Notes under the pieces: generated by a model | Databases searched by the model: none | What the model saw: only the letters and a program-made list of their open reading frames with translations | What the model was told of the DNA's origin: nothing | Translations under genes and position numbers: made by a program | Shown: piece by piece, positions 11,250 to 20,312 of the stretch | How the letters are laid out: each line of letters begins with the position of its first letter | Position numbering within the stretch: position 1 is the stretch's first letter | Origin: Viola odorata | Lineage: Eukaryota; Streptophyta; Magnoliopsida; Malpighiales; Violaceae | Reading direction: 5' to 3' | Length of the DNA stretch: 64,000 nucleotides | NCBI GenBank assembly: GCA_963691705.1 | Contig: OY829537.1 | Span: 58,318,304 to 58,382,303, forward strand

Positions 11250-11880
11250 CAAGCCTTAGCTGACTTCACAGCCGAATGCTCCTTCACAGATGAGCCGATA
11301 CCTGAAATGTCAGCAGTATAAATAGAAGGTGTAGGTCTACTTTATCCCGAGACCTACGACGATAAGTGGGTAATCTTTATTGATGGTGCCAAGAACCAGG
11401 AATCTGCTAGTACTCGAATCATTTTTCAAGACCTGACGGGATCAAGATGCACTATGCCTTAAGAATTCTGAAGCCTTTGTTCAACAATGTGGCTGAGTAT
11501 GAAGCAATCTTAACTAGCTTGTGCATTAGAAGACATTTGAGTGCTAAGGGAATCCATGACCATGGAATATTAGAAGATTTGCACCTAGTGATATACGGTG
11601 ATTCAAAGTTAATTGTGGACTAGGTTAACGATGACTCCCAAGCTAAAGACCCAATGATGTTATGGTATCTTGAGAAGGTGGAGATTAAGAAGAGGGGAAT
11701 CTAAGTCAAGATTGAGCACATACTAAGAGAAGAAAATGCAGAAGCAAAAGAGATTTCAAAGTTGGTCGTTGATATCAATGTTGTTATGCCGATTGACGTC
11801 ATGGTGGAAGAGATCACGGTTTCATCTTTCATGGAAGAACAACTCACTTTGTGCATACGTGAGGCGGTAGATGATTGAAG
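11250..11880 (+). pseudogene. Second, archaeal-type RNase H of Tat pol
   Basis: After QALADFTAECSF comes DKWVIFIDGAKNQ (about 11368-11405), the start of a second RNase H domain with its first catalytic Asp, then VAEYEAILTSL (about 11490) and LHLVIYGDSKLIV (about 11580-11620). Two successive RNase H domains between RT and integrase are characteristic of Tat-lineage elements. Stops interrupt it at several points. Confidence 0.75.
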
Positions 11881-11889
11881 AATTCCAGT

Positions 11890-12391
11890 AATTAATTATC
11901 TCAAGCATGGGGTATTACTGTAAGATATCGCTAAAAAGAAAAAAAGGTACTCAAACGGGCCAATAAATGTACATTCTACGATGGTGAACTCATTCGCCCA
12001 TGCTTCTCTCACCCAGCAACTAAGTGTATATCCGAGGCGGAAGGTCTCTATATGCTCAAAAAAATCCACAAGGGTGTCTGTGGAATGCATGTATCTGGAA
12101 ATACAATAGTAGTATAGGTTCTGCGCACCGGATTTTATTGGCCCACAATCCAAAAAGATTGTGATAATTTTGTGAAGACATGCAGAAAATGCCAAGAATT
12201 TGCAAGGATCCCACGACAGCCAGCCACGGAGATATCGTCAATGGTCAACCCATGTCCATTTGCCAAATGAGGGATTAATATCTAGGCCTTCCCGAAAGTT
12301 TTCCCTCAGCTCAAGTTTGTCATTATAGCGGTGGACTATTTTACAAAGTGGGCCGAGGCAGAAGTTGTTTCTATTATAACGGCGGAGAAAA
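11890..12391 (+). pseudogene. Integrase N-terminal half of Tat pol, cut by a nested element
   Basis: Readable pieces are CGMHVSGNT, TGFYWPTIQKDC, FVKTCRKCQEF (zinc-binding H/C residues), and VDYFTKWAEAEVVSIITAE, the start of the catalytic core with its first Asp. At 12392 the reading frame changes abruptly to the start of the gag-only element. Confidence 0.8.
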
Positions 12392-13102
12392 TGATACGAC
12401 CTCGAAGGCTCTCACTCGAAGCCTTGAGGTGACCTCATGAGTAGGCCGCGCCAGCCATGAAGAAGCGCGCGCCAAACCCTCGCAAACCATGAGGATTTCA
12501 TGACTTTGTGTCATGAAGAAAGGCTAGGAGTGATCACGCCTAGGGAATGACGTGATCACGCCCAAAATAGAGGGGATAGCATGATCACGCCAAAGGGATA
12601 ACGTGATCACATTATTGAATCGGCAACAACGTGATTAGGTCATTTTAAGTGGCTTTTCAGTCATGTTTTGTAATAACTATAAATAGAAGGACTTAGCCTC
12701 TTTTATAGCTCTTGTCTTTTATTTTCGAGTGAATCTCTTTCAAGACCAATTAGTTAAGCTTAGTGATTAGGGTTCTTAAAATCGGTCTTTGTTCATCTTG
12801 TCTAAACTTATCGGATTGATCATTTCATGATCAAGTAAGGGTAAGCTCAATTAGAGATCCTTGTAGTTACTTGATTACAAGTTTAATATATTATTTTCCA
12901 TCAATACACTTTCCTTTTCATCCATTATTTCCGTTGCAGCTTTCCGCATCTCCTTGCTTACGATGTTATCCTCTCCATTAATCATCTACAAATTATTTCA
13001 TCTATACATCCATCCGTGCACACTAACCTGTCACCAGGGACTAGATCCTTTCCTCCTTCAACTCACGGCTTCATCTTCAAAAGTGGATCTGAGAAGTTAT
13101 CA
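12392..13102 (+). mobile_element. 5' LTR of the nested gag-only gypsy element
   Basis: It runs from TGATACGACCTCGAAGG to AGAAGTTATCA (711 bp) and is directly followed by a TGGTAGCGGAGC primer binding site. Its first ~460 bp align with 15631-16059. The U3 part contains four TGATCA palindromes (12531, 12553, 12582, 12604). A TATA-like TATAAATAG lies near 12677. Confidence 0.85.
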
Positions 13103-13104
13103 TG

Positions 13105-13116
13105 TGGTAGCGGAGC
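13105..13116 (+). promoter_or_regulatory. Primer binding site TGGTAGCGGAGC
   Basis: It lies two bases after the LTR end. It resembles the initiator-Met-tRNA type site TGGTATCAGAGC but differs at two positions. The same variant follows LTRs at 20265, 58681 and 60545 and, on the minus strand, at 38348-38359 and 53716-53727. Confidence 0.75.
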
Positions 13117-14257
13117 TTTTGGCGTCCTCTAGGTTGGTTTTCTTTGATTTCTCCTCATTTCTGTGGTTGAAATCTTCTACCCTAGCTTCGGTTTTCATTT
13201 GGGATCATTTGAACAATTTTTCGGAAATTGAGGTGTTTATAGAAAAAATTGTCTTCTTGTGATTTAATCTTGCCTAAACACAATTTATGAATTGTTTGGT
13301 GTTTGTTACCATCTTAATCAATTAAATCTTCATCTTCTTTGAGAGAAAAATTGATTTTCTTGTTGGTGTTCATTTACTCCTAATATGAGCCATGTGGTCT
13401 TTCTTTGTTTTCTAGCATAGTTGTCATCCACCTTACTTGGCTCCTAGCCGGCCACATCTCTCATTGCGAGCCCAAGTATTTCAACTTGCTCACCACTCCA
13501 AGATTACACCTCACTTGACACCTCCTTGCACAATCACTTGACACCTCATTACACAATCACTTGCCACCTCACTCATTTGTGCCACATCACCTCTACTTGC
13601 CACATCATCATATTTTGGCATTTTGTGAAAAATATTTCTTAATTATAAACTACTTGCCACACACTTATCACTTCAAAATATTTGTCATACACATTTCTTT
13701 TAAGACTCTTGCACTCATTTACAAAAAAAAAAAGCAAAAAAGAAAAGAAAAGAGAAGTTCAAAAAAAAGAAAAAAAAAGAACGTCTACCCTTATAAAAGA
13801 AAACAAAGGGGTGAGTCAAGCAAGAGCCTTACTTGTGTATGTATGCATTATTAAGTGTAGTAGTTCATTCAAGGTGTGCATTTGTTCAATTTTTCCCATT
13901 TTTTAACTTTCGGCTTTTCCTTTTCTTTTCACCTTTTCTTTTTGTTTCTTCTTGTGTAGCTTGTGTATTGGTGTCTTCTTCCTTGTTTTCACACATTCAT
14001 TCCACTCTAACCCATTTTAGTGTTCATACATCAAGCATTTATTCCTTGATCACTAATTCGGCTTTCCTTACCTTTCTTTCTTGCCATTGTTTTCTTTGCA
14101 TTCCTTGTGCTTTCTTTGATTCTTAGAGTCTTTGCTAGCCAAAGGTTTGGTTTATGAGAAGAAATTTAAGAGGGTAAGGAGGTGAGATTATTAGAGAGTT
14201 GTGTGAAAAACGAGCGAAACACATGAGGGAGAGACTAATGTTTGTTATATAGCAATT
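13117..14257 (+). other. Untranslated leader of the gag-only element
   Basis: Low-complexity sequence between the primer site and gag. It includes CACTTGACACCTC-type short repeats (13495-13610), an A-rich run with AAAAAGAAAA (13718-13790) and T/C-rich tracts to 14100. I see no coding sequence. Confidence 0.6.
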
Positions 14258-15502
14258 GTGTTTTTGTTTCTTTTTGTAGGTACTCTCATTATGTATCATT
14301 ATTATGATGATGATGCTTCCTATTGGGAGGATAGTTCTTGTTGTCCTAGTGATGCTTGTGACTCAATTGCGGGTGATGATCACACTTCTTGTTCTTATGA
14401 GGGCAATGTATCTTGGGCTGAGTTTGATCACAATGTGAGGGGACACCATTCGCATAATCCTTATGAGTCGCATAGCTATGCGGAGACTCCATCTCGGCAG
14501 ACTTCTGGTTCTTATGGTTCTTTGGCGGATAGTGAGTATCTTCCTTATGGGCAAGAGGACTTCTACACCGAGGCTCCCTATTCTCCTAGCCATGGCCATG
14601 GCTCCGCTTCTAGTGTCTTTGTCCAGTGGCCTCCTCAATGTTCTAATGGCCATATTCCTTCATATGCACAAGAGCTTTCCCATACGCAAGAGCGTCCTTC
14701 CACCTTGGTGCGAGCGGCACCCATGACAGACCACATAGACCTAGCTTCTCTCATGGTCCTAATGGCTGAATTGTAACGCCATTTGGCACAGTAAGAACAA
14801 TGCCGAAGTCAGCCACCCTTCGAGTCCACATCCTTCCCTTCTGCTCCCTCCACAAGAGCAAGAGACATCTTTTGTACCACATGTACTGGTATAGGGCACT
14901 TATGTGACATATGCCCTAACTCTAAAGTGCAAATTGTGAGTGTGCCAAACAATCTGCATAAGAATAGTGAAGTAGAGAGTGGTGTTCCTTCTAGTGTTTG
15001 TTCCTCCGGCTTGCCACACATTGAGGAGGTTAGTGCTTGCTCCTATGGTTTTCCTCCACGTGGGGTGGATTTGATTCCATCTAGAGAGGAAGTGCATGTT
15101 TTGCCACCCATTGATGACGTTGTGATCCCAATTATTGCGGCATTGGATGTTTTAGAGGTAAATTCGAGTGGTGATGATCTTATGGAGGATGGCAACAATG
15201 GGAGTGACTTCGGGCTTAGTGGGTTGTCTACTGGCTGCCATGCCAGGGTCCTTTATTGTCTTGCGTTGCAGCACTTATTTAAGTCCCTTGGCAGTGATTT
15301 TTCCATCATCCCGGCAGTGCCTAACCATAGCTATTTGGATTCGTTCCTCTTTGGGTTTGCACATATTGTCCGCGCCTCCTCCTTCATCCTTTTGACTCAC
15401 CATCTTGGCCAAGTCACCTCCATCACTCCTTTGGTTGGTCGTACCACTTCTTTCACTACTTGGGCTCCCTTTCATGGCTACTCAAATCTATTTTGTCAAT
15501 AG
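14258..15502 (+). pseudogene. gag-like ORF of a non-autonomous element, with CCHC zinc knuckle
   Basis: One frame spans about 415 codons but is interrupted by stops at 14774-14776 and about 14792. The first part is rich in Ser, Tyr, His and Asp. After the stops, still in frame, CTTCTGIGHLCDIC (14873-14914) is a C-X2-C-X4-H-X4-C knuckle as in retroviral-type Gag. The remaining ~190 codons end at 15502. No protease, RT or integrase lies between this frame and the second LTR at 15631, so the element is gag-only. The ATG at 14291 is a likelier start than the nominal 14258. Confidence 0.65.
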
Positions 15503-15630
15503 TGTGAAAGGGACATAGCGTGAACAAGAGAAATGGACGTACTTGTGCTTAAATCTCCATCTCTCATGTCTGAATTTCACACCATCCATGGCTTAGATTC
15601 GAGGACGAACCTCCTCAAAGGGGTATGGGA

Positions 15631-16059
15631 TGATACGAGCTCGAAGGGTCTCACTCGAAGCCTTGAGGTGACCTCATGGGTAGGTAGCGTCAGCCATGAA
15701 AAAACGCGTGCCAAACCCTCACAAACCATGGGATTTCATGACTTTGTGTCGTTCAGACAAGCTAGGCATGATCATGCCCAGGGGATGATGTGATCACGCC
15801 CAAAATAGAGGGGATAACGTGATCACGTTATCGAATCAGCAGCAACGTGATTAGGTCATTTTAAGTGGCTTTTCAGCCTTGTTTTGTAATAACTATAAAC
15901 AGAAGGACTTAGCCTCTTTTATAGCTCTTGTCTTCAATTTTTGAGTGAATCTCTTTCAAGACCAATTACTTAAGCTTAGTGATTAGGGTTCTTAAAATCA
16001 TTCTTTGTTCATCTTCTCTAAACTTATCGGATTATGATCAAGTAAGGGTAAGCTCAATT
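15631..16059 (+). mobile_element. Truncated 3' LTR of the gag-only element
   Basis: It matches 12392-12852 from TGATACGAGCTCGAAGG to AAGGGTAAGCTCAATT, then stops. About 250 bp present at the end of the first LTR are missing. The next base is Tat integrase sequence. LTR divergence is clear, with several indels, so the element is not recent. Confidence 0.85.
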
Positions 16060-16560
16060 CTTAGCGGGATCAAGAAGAATTTAGAAGGAACATGAAAGAA
16101 ATAGGCCGAGGAGTTACCATACGTCATGTGGGCGTACAGGATGACAACCAAGATAAGTACCGAAGAAACCCCTTTTACCATGACCTATGGGGTCGAAGAT
16201 GTCTCCCCGATAGAAATTGGGGCTTTGAGCCACCGAATTGAGTACTTCAATGAGGAGCAGAATGAAGACAGAATCTGAGCACAACTTGAACTATTACCGA
16301 AACTACGAGAACAAGTAGTCCTGAAGATGATTCACTATAAGTGCAAGATGGCCAAGTACCATAACCGGCGTGTCAAAGAACGATTGCTAAAGGCAAGAGA
16401 CATAGTGTTACAAAACAAAAGAGCCACTGGCCAACGAATGAGAAAGCTTAGTCCTAACTGGGAGCGACCTTACTGGGTGACCAGGGTTATCAGAAATGGA
16501 CTTATCACTTAGAAGAGCTTAACGGTACTCCATTACATAACTCTTGAAATATTGTGAAAT
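16060..16560 (+). pseudogene. Integrase C-terminal part of the Tat element
   Basis: The Tat frame resumes with LSGIKKNLEG, then AEELPYVMWAYRMTTKIST, PFTMTYGVEDVSPIEIG, and after a stop, HYKCKMAKYHNRRVKERLLK (16330-16390) and LSPNWERPYWVTRVIRNG (16447-16500). These are the end of the catalytic core and the C-terminal tail. By family comparison about 75 codons of the core, including the second Asp and the Glu, are missing between 12391 and 16060. Confidence 0.8.
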
Positions 16561-16679
16561 TAAAATTGTATTATCCAAGGGCAGATGTTTTATTTATATC
16601 CTATGTCTGAATAATAACACCGTGGATATAGGTTTTAACGCCGAACCACATTAAAAAATATGCAAGTGTTCTTTATTTT

Positions 16680-17370
16680 ATGTAGATTATGGCATGCGCA
16701 ATAAAAAAACCAAGAATCCACTAAGACCTATCTTCGTCTTTCCAACAGACGAATGCATGGCAGTGGATACCATTGGCCTTATCAGCAAAACTAAGAATCT
16801 GCTAGGACCCATCTTCGTCTTTCCAACAGACGACTTCATGGCAGCAGATACAATAATCAAGGGGGTATCTGCCATAACCCATCTCCGTCTTTTCAATAAG
16901 AGGATGAATGGTAGTGGATACTGACAACTTTATCGGCGACAACCCGATAAACCTATTGGGCTACCTAGGTGCTGCCTAGGGACACTAACGGCTTTATCAG
17001 CGAGAGCCTGATAAACCCATGAAAGTCACCTAAGCCCATTTTGATGGTAATTAGATGGTGGTACAACTTAGGTGTGAACAGCTTTATTGGCGACATCCCG
17101 ATAAACCTATTGGGCTACCTAGGTGCTGCCTAGGGATGCTAACGGCTTTATCAGCGAGAGCCTAATAAACCCATAAAAGCCGCCTAAGCCCATTTTGGTG
17201 GTAATGAGATGATGGTACGGCTTAGGGGTGAACAACTTTATTGGCAACAACCCGATAAACCTATTGAGCTACCTAGGTGCCGCCTAGGGATGCTAACGAC
17301 TTTATTAGCGAAAGCCTGATAAGCCCAGCAAAGCTACCTAAGCCTATTCCAGTGGTAAATGCAGTCTTAG
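16680..17370. repeat. Tandem repeats in the 3' region of the Tat element
   Basis: Two arrays follow pol. At 16690-16922, two to three copies of a roughly 80-bp unit contain CGTCTTTCCAACAGACGA. At 16923-17370, three copies of a unit of about 155 bp contain CCCGATAAACCTATTGGGC and CTAGGTGCTGCCTAGG. This matches the repeat-bearing 3' untranslated region of Tat elements. No 3' LTR follows. Confidence 0.85.
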
Positions 17371-17786
17371 TAGGTGATGGGCCAATGGAAAATACTTATA
17401 GAAGAAGAAAAGAAAAGTACAATTGAATATTATAGTCTACCAACAACATAGTATATCCTTATTCTACTTGGTTGCTAGAATGTCTTCACCAAATTGACAA
17501 TATTGTTAAAGTTGATGTACTTTTTGTTGCTACTTAAATATATATTTATTCTAAATAAAAGTTTTATGAATTAAAATCCATAATCACATAAATAATAGTA
17601 GGTATAACTTATAATTATATCGTTCGTCTTTGGTAATGAAAGCACGATGATAAAATTAAAATGAGAATAATATTAAATACAGTAGTTTATTATTTTTAAA
17701 TAATAAAATATACTCATTTGTTATCATGTTTGTTAGAGATATCCGCTATCATTCTCATTGATTTATTAGTGGTTACTAAAAAGACA
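17371..17786. other. AT-rich sequence with no recognised feature
   Basis: It separates the Tat 3' repeats from the glycosyltransferase fragment. I looked for the expected Tat 3' LTR start (TGATAATACAAAC) and did not find it. No reading frame, RNA gene or clear inverted termini were seen. Confidence 0.5.
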
Positions 17787-17993
17787 TCAAATGTTACCGA
17801 CCAAATTATTGATATCTCTATTCTCATTTGGTGCAGCAGCCTTCAGAACGAGCTGTTTTAGATCATTAACCCTTCTCTTAATTCCCTCCCCTTGTTCATG
17901 TTTGAAAATAATTTCCAAGCTCTTAACAACTCCTTTCTTTGTAAAAACACCATCATCAACTCTCACACCAATCTTCCACACATCCTCTACTAG
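17787..17993 (-). pseudogene. 3' fragment of a UDP-glycosyltransferase gene
   Basis: The minus strand encodes 68 codons and a TGA, starting LVEDVWKIGVRVDDG and ending NRDINNLVGNI. LVEDVWKIGVRV is the segment that follows the sugar-binding PSPG box in plant family-1 UDP-glycosyltransferases, and the rest matches their C-terminal helix region. The PSPG box and everything upstream are absent, and homology stops at the LVED codons next to the Athila-like ORF on the opposite strand. It is a non-functional fragment, possibly captured or left by rearrangement. The family call rests on this motif alone. Confidence 0.6.
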
Positions 17994-17999
17994 AAGACG

Positions 18000-18215
18000 A
18001 TGTCGCCTCTTTCAGTCCATAAAAAGACCTAGGGTTCTGATTCCAGAACCAAAAGCAAAAGGAAGAGGACACTACTGGCTGAGGAAAGTGAGGAAGAGGA
18101 AGAAGGAACAGACGAGATAGCAACTGACAGTGATGACGCAACAAATGTAGTAGCAGAACCAGAGGTCACAATCTTGGCCGATGACTAGGCCAAGAAAAGG
18201 GTTAAGAACACCAAG
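18000..18215 (+). pseudogene. Athila ORF1-like relic, part 1 (N-terminal)
   Basis: It starts with ATG at 18000 and has an early TAG. Then comes a basic/acidic stretch (KSKRKRTLLAEESEEEEG) and a second TAG before AKKRVKNTK. The next codon lies beyond a solo LTR: removing that LTR and one CCAAG copy joins NTK to VIPPLSILKGW in frame. Confidence 0.6.
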
Positions 18216-18707
18216 TAATACAATCTCGGTTCATAAAAGATCGTTTGATGGACTTCAAGAACACTAAAACATAAATTGAATACAAATTTTGCCTAACCTA
18301 GAAGAAAATACCAAGAATAAGTCCTTGAAAGGATGGAGGATTATCACTCAACAAAAGCTTTCAAATTTAGACTAATGAGTATAATGAAGAAGAGAACTCC
18401 TATTTATACTTGAGGGGGTTTTAGGCTGGTCTTGAGGAAGTGAGCACAACCCAAAGGTGGGTTGGTGCTTGGGTTGGTCGTGTCTTGCGCCTATACGTTC
18501 AGCATGTCTCGACCTTGGCCTCCTTTCTGGCTTGCCATAGGTTGATCATTCGAGCAACTTGTTCTTCTTGTCCTTCTTCCTGCGCTATCTGTTTACAAGC
18601 TCTCTTTGAATGAACATTGAAAGTTGTTCTTGAATGGCTCTAGCTTGTGCTCTTGTTATTGGACCTTTAGGTATGTGCAGGTCCTCATCCATTCTTGTAT
18701 CACCAAG
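18211..18707 (-). mobile_element. Solo LTR with CCAAG target duplication
   Basis: The LTR body is 18216-18702 (487 bp) between CCAAG at 18211-18215 and 18703-18707. On the minus strand it begins TGATACAAGAATGG and ends CGAGATTGTATTA, a mutated TATCA end. Its first part encodes MDEDLHIPKGPITRAQA on the minus strand, the pol-tail motif of Reina-type elements. A TATA-like box lies near 18405 (reverse). Direct repeats at both ends and absence of internal sequence show recombination between two LTRs. Confidence 0.85.
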
Positions 18708-19105
18708 GTAATTCCTCCTCTTTCTATCTTGAAAGGTTGGTTAAAGTGTGATACCCCTGAAAATAAATTTAGGTTGCATACAAAGTTGAACTCTGAGATC
18801 TCCCAGTGTGCTAAATTAGACTTTAATTTATTGGATAAGTTGGGTCTAGGAGATAGGGTTAAACAACTTGTGCACAATATAGGGTGGGAATCAATATTGT
18901 TCCTTGACTATGATGCTTATTCTGAACTGTGCTTAGAATTCCATACCACTTTCAGGTTTGATTACACTACCTTAGCTGTGAGAGTGAAGCATAGTCTCGA
19001 TATGAATGTTGTCAACATCATTAATTTCCATTTGTGTATTGAGCGGTCTCATATAGCCCTTAATGACTTTAATGTAATGCTTGGTTATGTGATTGCTGAT
19101 GATCT
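18708..19105 (+). pseudogene. Athila ORF1-like relic, part 2 (central domain)
   Basis: Open from the solo LTR to the SIRE-like insertion. It contains LDFNLLDKLGLGDRVKQLV, then LFLDYDAYSELCLEFHTTF and IALNDFNVMLGYVIADD. This layout (LL.KLGL, then Y..L.LEF, then L..FN..LG) matches the Athila ORF-1 family domain. The relic continues after the SIRE-like element at 26192. Confidence 0.65.
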
Positions 19106-20265
19106 TGTTAGCCCAAGGGCAACTTACTCTTGTTTTGATGATTTTATACACACAAACTAATTAATATTACTAATGCAATTTGAAGTTAAAGTGTGTGTAG
19201 TTTGCGATGGAACGAATAAGAGGCAACAAATCAAGATATCGCAAGCTAGAAGATCAAGTGTACATTAGGACCTTAATCATGTAAGTATGATTCTAATTAA
19301 CACTTGATTTATGTTCAAGATACCTCAAGGAAAGTTTTCAAAAAGGTTTTGTGCGAAAACGTTTTTTAAAACTCAAGATAAGGAACAATTTGTTCCTGGT
19401 GGCATGCCGCCAGGAATGGTCTGTGTCTGGCGGCATGCCGCCAGACTCGGCAATAAGAATTAATTCTGAAGCGAACGAGGCGGCATGCCGCCCCAGCTAT
19501 TTCGTTTCTGGCGGCATGCCGCCAGAGCCCAGGAGACAGGCTCCAACAGCTATGTTTTCCACTATAAACGGCTAGTTTTGAATTCCTTAATTCATGGACG
19601 AATGTTTTCTTGCTCTACACTATAAATACTCATCTTAGATGAGTTATTAAACAACAAGCAACACAAGAACATAATCATAAACTCAAGAAAGCTCTCATCC
19701 TTTTTCAAAGCCAAAATCTGAATTTTTGCAAAGCTTACAAATTCAAATTTTCATAACGCAAGCTTTACTCATCCGATTTCACTCATTCTTGCGTCTATAT
19801 TTCAAGTAAGTTTTAAGCTTTCTACTGAGGTATTCTTGTTCATTTATTGGTGTTGATTATTGAATCATACATAGTTTATTTGTACACCAATTTGTGTTGC
19901 CATTTAACCACTCTCTTGTCAAGCTATATTAATTGTGATAGGTTGTGATTGAGCCCGGAAAAATCACATTGTAAGGTTTATTGGTTGAGCCCGCAAAAAC
20001 CAAGGTGAAAGGTTTATTGGTTGAGCCCGCAAAAACCAAGGTGTAAGGTTTGAGTTGAACCCGTAAAAACTCAAGGTAAATAACGAAGTGGTCGTTGTTT
20101 AAAATCCTAAGAGGAGGACTCTTAGGTAGTGGAGTACAATTCATTGAGGAATTGGAACCACTATATATCCTTGTGTTTTTACATTCTATTTCCGCACTCA
20201 TATTTCCTTACATTTTGTGTTAGAATTTTATTTGCCTATTCACCCCCCCTCTAGGCCGTTTATCA
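19106..20265 (+). repeat. 5' LTR of the SIRE-like element
   Basis: 1,160 bp from TGTTAGCCCAAGGGC to GGCCGTTTATCA. The TATA box is TATAAATA at 19621-19628. U3 contains four GGCATGCC palindromes (about 19402, 19431, 19483, 19511), three extended to GGCGGCATGCCGCC. Near 19970-20050 a 36-bp unit with TTGGTTGAGCCCGCAAAAAC is present twice; the 3' LTR has it once. Confidence 0.95.
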
Positions 20266-20267
20266 AT

Positions 20268-20279
20268 TGGTAGCGGAGC
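20268..20279 (+). promoter_or_regulatory. Primer binding site TGGTAGCGGAGC
   Basis: It begins two bases after the 5' LTR. It is the same 12 bases as in the nested gypsy element at 13105, although the two elements belong to different superfamilies. Confidence 0.8.
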
Positions 20280-20312
20280 AAGGTACTTGTTTTGTAGGTT
20301 TAATCGCCTCAA

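Noticed and set aside
14258..14776. Ser/Tyr/His-rich ORF as a host gene
   Set aside because: It lies between two matching LTRs, follows a primer binding site, and its frame continues into a Gag-type CCHC knuckle.
18624..19160. 178-codon ORF taken as one protein
   Set aside because: Its first codons are antisense LTR sequence and its last codons are the start of the SIRE-like LTR; only the middle is the Athila-like domain.
19351..19575. Short ORF repeated at 25308-25532 as a small conserved protein
   Set aside because: Both are the same part of the two LTRs, spanning the GGCGGCATGCCGCC palindromes upstream of the TATA box; conservation reflects recent LTR identity.
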